A stretch of 15,850 bases of DNA from Planctomycetota bacterium (lineage in GTDB: Bacteria > Planctomycetota > Phycisphaerae > FEN-1346 > JAACEH01): assembly GCA_016935955.1 (NCBI GenBank), contig JAFGPY010000295.1:1-15850 (forward strand), written 5' to 3'. Made by a program: the position numbers and the translations under genes. Shown here piece by piece: positions 13,797 to 15,850 of this stretch. Numbering within the stretch: position 1 is the stretch's first letter; each line of letters opens with the position of its first letter. A model generated the notes under the pieces. It saw nothing but the letters and a program-made list of their open reading frames with translations. It was not told the origin of the DNA and searched no databases.

Positions 13797-14896
13797 CAGC
13801 GTTGTAGAATCGGTAGATAGCGGTTAGGAATCTGAAGAATGATGCAGGCCATGGCGGTGCCGTACTCTTTGCCGGCCTGACCGGTCCATGATCCGTCGTT
13901 GTCGCTTTGCTTGGTCACGAGGTCCTTGCTGATGGCGGGCCACCACTGACGCCAGTACTCGCCGCCGGCAATGAACATGGCCTGCGTCGCGTAGTAGTTG
14001 CCGTAGAAATAGAACCCGCCGGCATTGCCCTGTCCGCCGGTGCCCGGCTTGTTCTTCAGGAGATACGCCAGGCCGTTGTCGATCTCCGGACCGCTGTAGA
14101 TGCCGCAGTTGTAGAGGCTGCAGACGCCCGCGGCCGATCGCGGAAACGCCGAGCCGCGACTGTTGAGCGTGTAGGAGAAGCCGCCGTCGGGGTTCTGGCT
14201 CTTCTTCACATAATCGATCGCCCTGTCGACCGTCGCCTTGGGCACCTTGATGCCGTTGTTGCGGGCCGCACGGAGAGCCATGATCGAACAGATCGTTACC
14301 GACAGGTCGGCGTCGTACTTGATCGGCTGGTAGCGCCAGCCGCCCTCGTCATTCTGCGTGCGGACAATCAGGTCGACCGCGCGGCTGAGCTTCTCGCGAA
14401 CCACCGGGTCGGGACTCATGCCGTAGACCTCGGCCAGGAAGAGCGTGGCGAACCCGTGGCCGTACATCGGCCCGTGGCTGACCCCGCCGCCGGAGATGAA
14501 GCCGCTGCGACCGGTGTGGGCGGTGATGAACTCCAGGCACTTCTGGACGTTCTTGCCGTACTTGCCGCGATCGGGGAGACTGCCCTGGCTCATGAACGCC
14601 AGTCCCGCCAGACCCGTGATGCCTGCGTGGCTGGAGTAGCCGCCGGTTCGTCCGAAGCCGCCGTCCTCGTTCTGGGCGTTTGCCAGATAGGTCAGGCCGC
14701 GGTCCACGGCGGCAAGCACCTCGGGCGAAAGCTCCTCGCCGCTGATGGGGTCGTCGCCAAGGGGGCCCTTCGGGGCCGCCGGCTGCTCGGCGGGAGCCTT
14801 GTCGTCGGCGCGGACCACGGCAACCGTCAGTCCCGCGGCCACGATGCACAGCATCGCCACGGCGATTATGTCAACGAGATGGCGTGATCGTCTCAT
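13796..14896 (-). CDS. Exported alpha/alpha-toroid protein (prenyltransferase/squalene-oxidase-repeat family)
   Basis: The 366-residue product has an N-terminal hydrophobic segment (about 9-29, after MRRSRH) that is either a signal peptide ending near VRA|DD or a membrane anchor. The body is built of helix-pair repeats of the prenyltransferase/squalene-cyclase toroid, with QW-like signatures QNEDGGF (75-81), QNDEGGW (181-187), QNPDGGF (234-240) and QSDNDGSW (330-337). The squalene-hopene cyclase DxDD acid motif is not present; YDADLSVT (194-201) is the nearest stretch and lacks the adjacent second aspartate. A hopanoid-cyclase role is therefore unlikely, and a binding or structural role outside the cytoplasm is more plausible. 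GAGGAG lies 7 bases before the ATG at 14896, which fixes the start over a longer upstream reading. It sits 4 bp after the poly-Gln gene and overlaps the NPCBM gene by 1 bp. Confidence 0.82.
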   Translation of the reverse strand: MRRSRHLVDIIAVAMLCIVAAGLTVAVVRADDKAPAEQPAAPKGPLGDDPISGEELSPEVLAAVDRGLTYLANAQNEDGGFGRTGGYSSHAGITGLAGLAFMSQGSLPDRGKYGKNVQKCLEFITAHTGRSGFISGGGVSHGPMYGHGFATLFLAEVYGMSPDPVVREKLSRAVDLIVRTQNDEGGWRYQPIKYDADLSVTICSIMALRAARNNGIKVPKATVDRAIDYVKKSQNPDGGFSYTLNSRGSAFPRSAAGVCSLYNCGIYSGPEIDNGLAYLLKNKPGTGGQGNAGGFYFYGNYYATQAMFIAGGEYWRQWWPAISKDLVTKQSDNDGSWTGQAGKEYGTAMACIILQIPNRYLPILQR

Positions 14897-14900
14897 CGCC

Positions 14901-15734
14901 CTACTCCTCGCTCTCGGCTTCGGGCTTCTTGCTGGCCAGAGCATAATAGTAGCGGTCCAGCAGATCAACGTATTCCTGGAGAATCATGCCTCGAATGCTC
15001 TGCATGGTCTCTCGCGGCCGGTTCGGCAGCAGTTCGCCCCAGCGATCCATCAGCAGGTCGGACACATCGTCCAACGGCCCTTCCTCGACCTGTCCGTGCG
15101 TGGCCTGCTCCTGCTGCATGGGTTGCTGACTGCGCTGCGGCCGCTGGCGCCCGGTCTGTTGTTGTTGCTGTTGCTGCTGCTGTTGCCTGCGACGTCGCTG
15201 CCGCTGCGAATCCTGACTCGATTGCTGTTGCTGCTGTTGTTGCTGCTGCTGTTGTTGCTGAGCCTGTTGCTGCTTGACGTACTCGATCAGTTCGGCCAGA
15301 TCGTCAATGGCCTTCTTCTCAACCTCGATCGTACCCTCGCCCGGGTCCTGCTTCTCGATCAACCGCTGGGCGGCTTCGCCCATGTGGATCTTGATCCGCT
15401 CAACGACTTCGGCCGGATTGATGTCGAGGGGCTCCTCGTCCTCGGCATCTTCGCCCGGCTGCTCCTGCTGCTCCTGACCGGCGGGCTGCTGTGCCGGCTT
15501 CTTCAGAAGTTCGTCGAGTTCCGGCAGGACGATGTCGGCGTCCTCAAGATTCTTGATGTCGTCAAGGTTCAGGTGAAACTCCGGTTGTTCGGCCGGTTGT
15601 GCCTCGGCCGGCGTCTGCGGAGCGGTAGTGTCGCCCTCGGGTTTGGGTGTGGCTGCGTCGGCCCAGGCGGCCGTGCAGATCATGGCCGCACAGAGCGCCC
15701 CGGCCAGAAGCCTCGCGAAGAGTCGACTTGTCAT
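14901..15734 (-). CDS. Exported poly-glutamine protein of unknown function
   Basis: The 277-residue product has a signal peptide (residues 1-26, probable cleavage after TAAWA). A Pro/Glu/Ala-rich acidic stretch follows (27-105), then a helical segment NPAEVVERIKIHMGEAAQRL (106-125) and AIDDLAELIEYV (142-153). Next comes a low-complexity region with two glutamine runs, 155-171 (one Ala inside) and 184-193, separated by an Arg-rich patch. The C-terminus has a conserved-looking domain with RWGELLPNRPRETMQ (231-245) and ILQEYVDLLDRYYYALA (251-267). I recall such Gln-rich proteins with a 'WG.LP...R' tail next to toroid and VWA genes in planctomycetes, but I cannot name a family. ATG at 15734 is preceded by GGGAGG and overlaps the upstream stop (ATGA). 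Coiled coil or prion-like assembly is possible; no enzyme motif is visible. Confidence 0.75.
   Translation of the reverse strand: MTSRLFARLLAGALCAAMICTAAWADAATPKPEGDTTAPQTPAEAQPAEQPEFHLNLDDIKNLEDADIVLPELDELLKKPAQQPAGQEQQEQPGEDAEDEEPLDINPAEVVERIKIHMGEAAQRLIEKQDPGEGTIEVEKKAIDDLAELIEYVKQQQAQQQQQQQQQQQQQSSQDSQRQRRRRQQQQQQQQQQTGRQRPQRSQQPMQQEQATHGQVEEGPLDDVSDLLMDRWGELLPNRPRETMQSIRGMILQEYVDLLDRYYYALASKKPEAESEE
14904..14909 (-). promoter_or_regulatory. Shine-Dalgarno GAGGAG of the toroid gene
   Basis: GAGGAG on the minus strand abuts the TAG stop of the poly-Gln gene (14901-14903) and lies 7 bases before the ATG at 14896. It decides the toroid start and shows that the ribosome site is embedded in the end of the preceding gene. 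Confidence 0.7.
15156..15272 (-). repeat. Two CAG/CAA trinucleotide tracts encoding poly-Gln
   Basis: Codons for glutamine run through 15222-15272 (17 codons, one of them Ala) and 15156-15185 (10 codons). CAG and CAA are intermixed rather than a pure CAG run. The tracts are in frame within the exported poly-Gln gene and could vary in length between strains. Confidence 0.85.
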
Positions 15735-15850
15735 AGCTCACCTCCCTGTTGCCCGGCGGCGGGATCCGTCAACTTGTCCATGAGTCGCTTGACCTTCTCC
15801 TGGTCGCGTCCGATGCGTTTGGCCTCGGCCTTGGCCTGGGACTCAGCGGC
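15731..15850 (-). CDS. Unidentified protein, C-terminal 39 residues (5' end beyond the window)
   Basis: The minus strand enters the window in an open frame that ends in a TGA at 15731-15733, overlapping the ATG of the poly-Gln gene by 4 bases (ATGA). The visible tail reads AAESQAKAEAKRIGRDQEKV and continues KRLMDKLTDP to GGEL. It is charged, Ala-rich and probably helical or coiled coil, with a Gly/Gln-rich end. That is too little to name a family. The tight overlap places it as the first visible gene of the minus-strand run; the promoter for that run must lie further right, outside the window. Confidence 0.6.
   Translation of the reverse strand, partial: AAESQAKAEAKRIGRDQEKVKRLMDKLTDPAAGQQGGEL

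Overview
This is a GC-rich window from a Gram-negative-type bacterium, most likely a member of the Planctomycetota (possibly Phycisphaerae-like). No ribosomal RNA or other taxonomic marker is present, so the assignment rests on three things: lipid A synthesis (lpxB), a minus-strand block of secreted proteins in a style I associate with planctomycetes (poly-Gln protein, alpha/alpha-toroid protein, NPCBM-domain protein), and short GTAGGGG-headed hairpin repeats between genes. It looks like chromosomal housekeeping DNA. I see no phage, transposase, integrase, CRISPR array, tRNA or rRNA.

Left part (1-3796): the last 66 codons of recN, then a 185-bp intergenic island of hairpins, then lpxB on the minus strand. 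lpxB and rimO are divergent, and the gap between them holds a readable sigma70-type promoter for each. rimO is followed after 12 bp by pgsA. A second hairpin island of 188 bp comes next (3797-3984). One 47-bp element occurs in both islands in opposite orientation, so the lpxB-rimO-pgsA block is bracketed by inverted copies.

Middle part (3985-11457): addB and addA overlap by 4 bp and encode the two subunits of an AddAB-type helicase-nuclease for double-strand-break end processing, working in the same repair pathway as RecN. AddB has a degenerate Walker A site but an intact nuclease with an iron-sulfur cysteine set. AddA has intact helicase motifs, an intact nuclease and, unusually, a second copy of the same cysteine arrangement. 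The 3' end of addA has visibly different codon use. A small XRE-cupin transcription regulator with a strong Shine-Dalgarno sequence follows.

Right part (11480-15850, minus strand): a tightly packed run of five genes, two overlapping and one separated by 4 bp, read from the right edge leftwards. They are the end of an unidentified coiled-coil-like protein, an exported poly-Gln protein, an exported or membrane-anchored alpha/alpha-toroid protein, an exported protein with four divergent internal repeats and a C-terminal NPCBM domain, and a lipoprotein with a calcineurin-like phosphoesterase fold in which most metal ligands are replaced. Four of the five carry export signals, so the run looks like a cell-envelope module of unknown job. 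It is the part of the window least explained by known biology.
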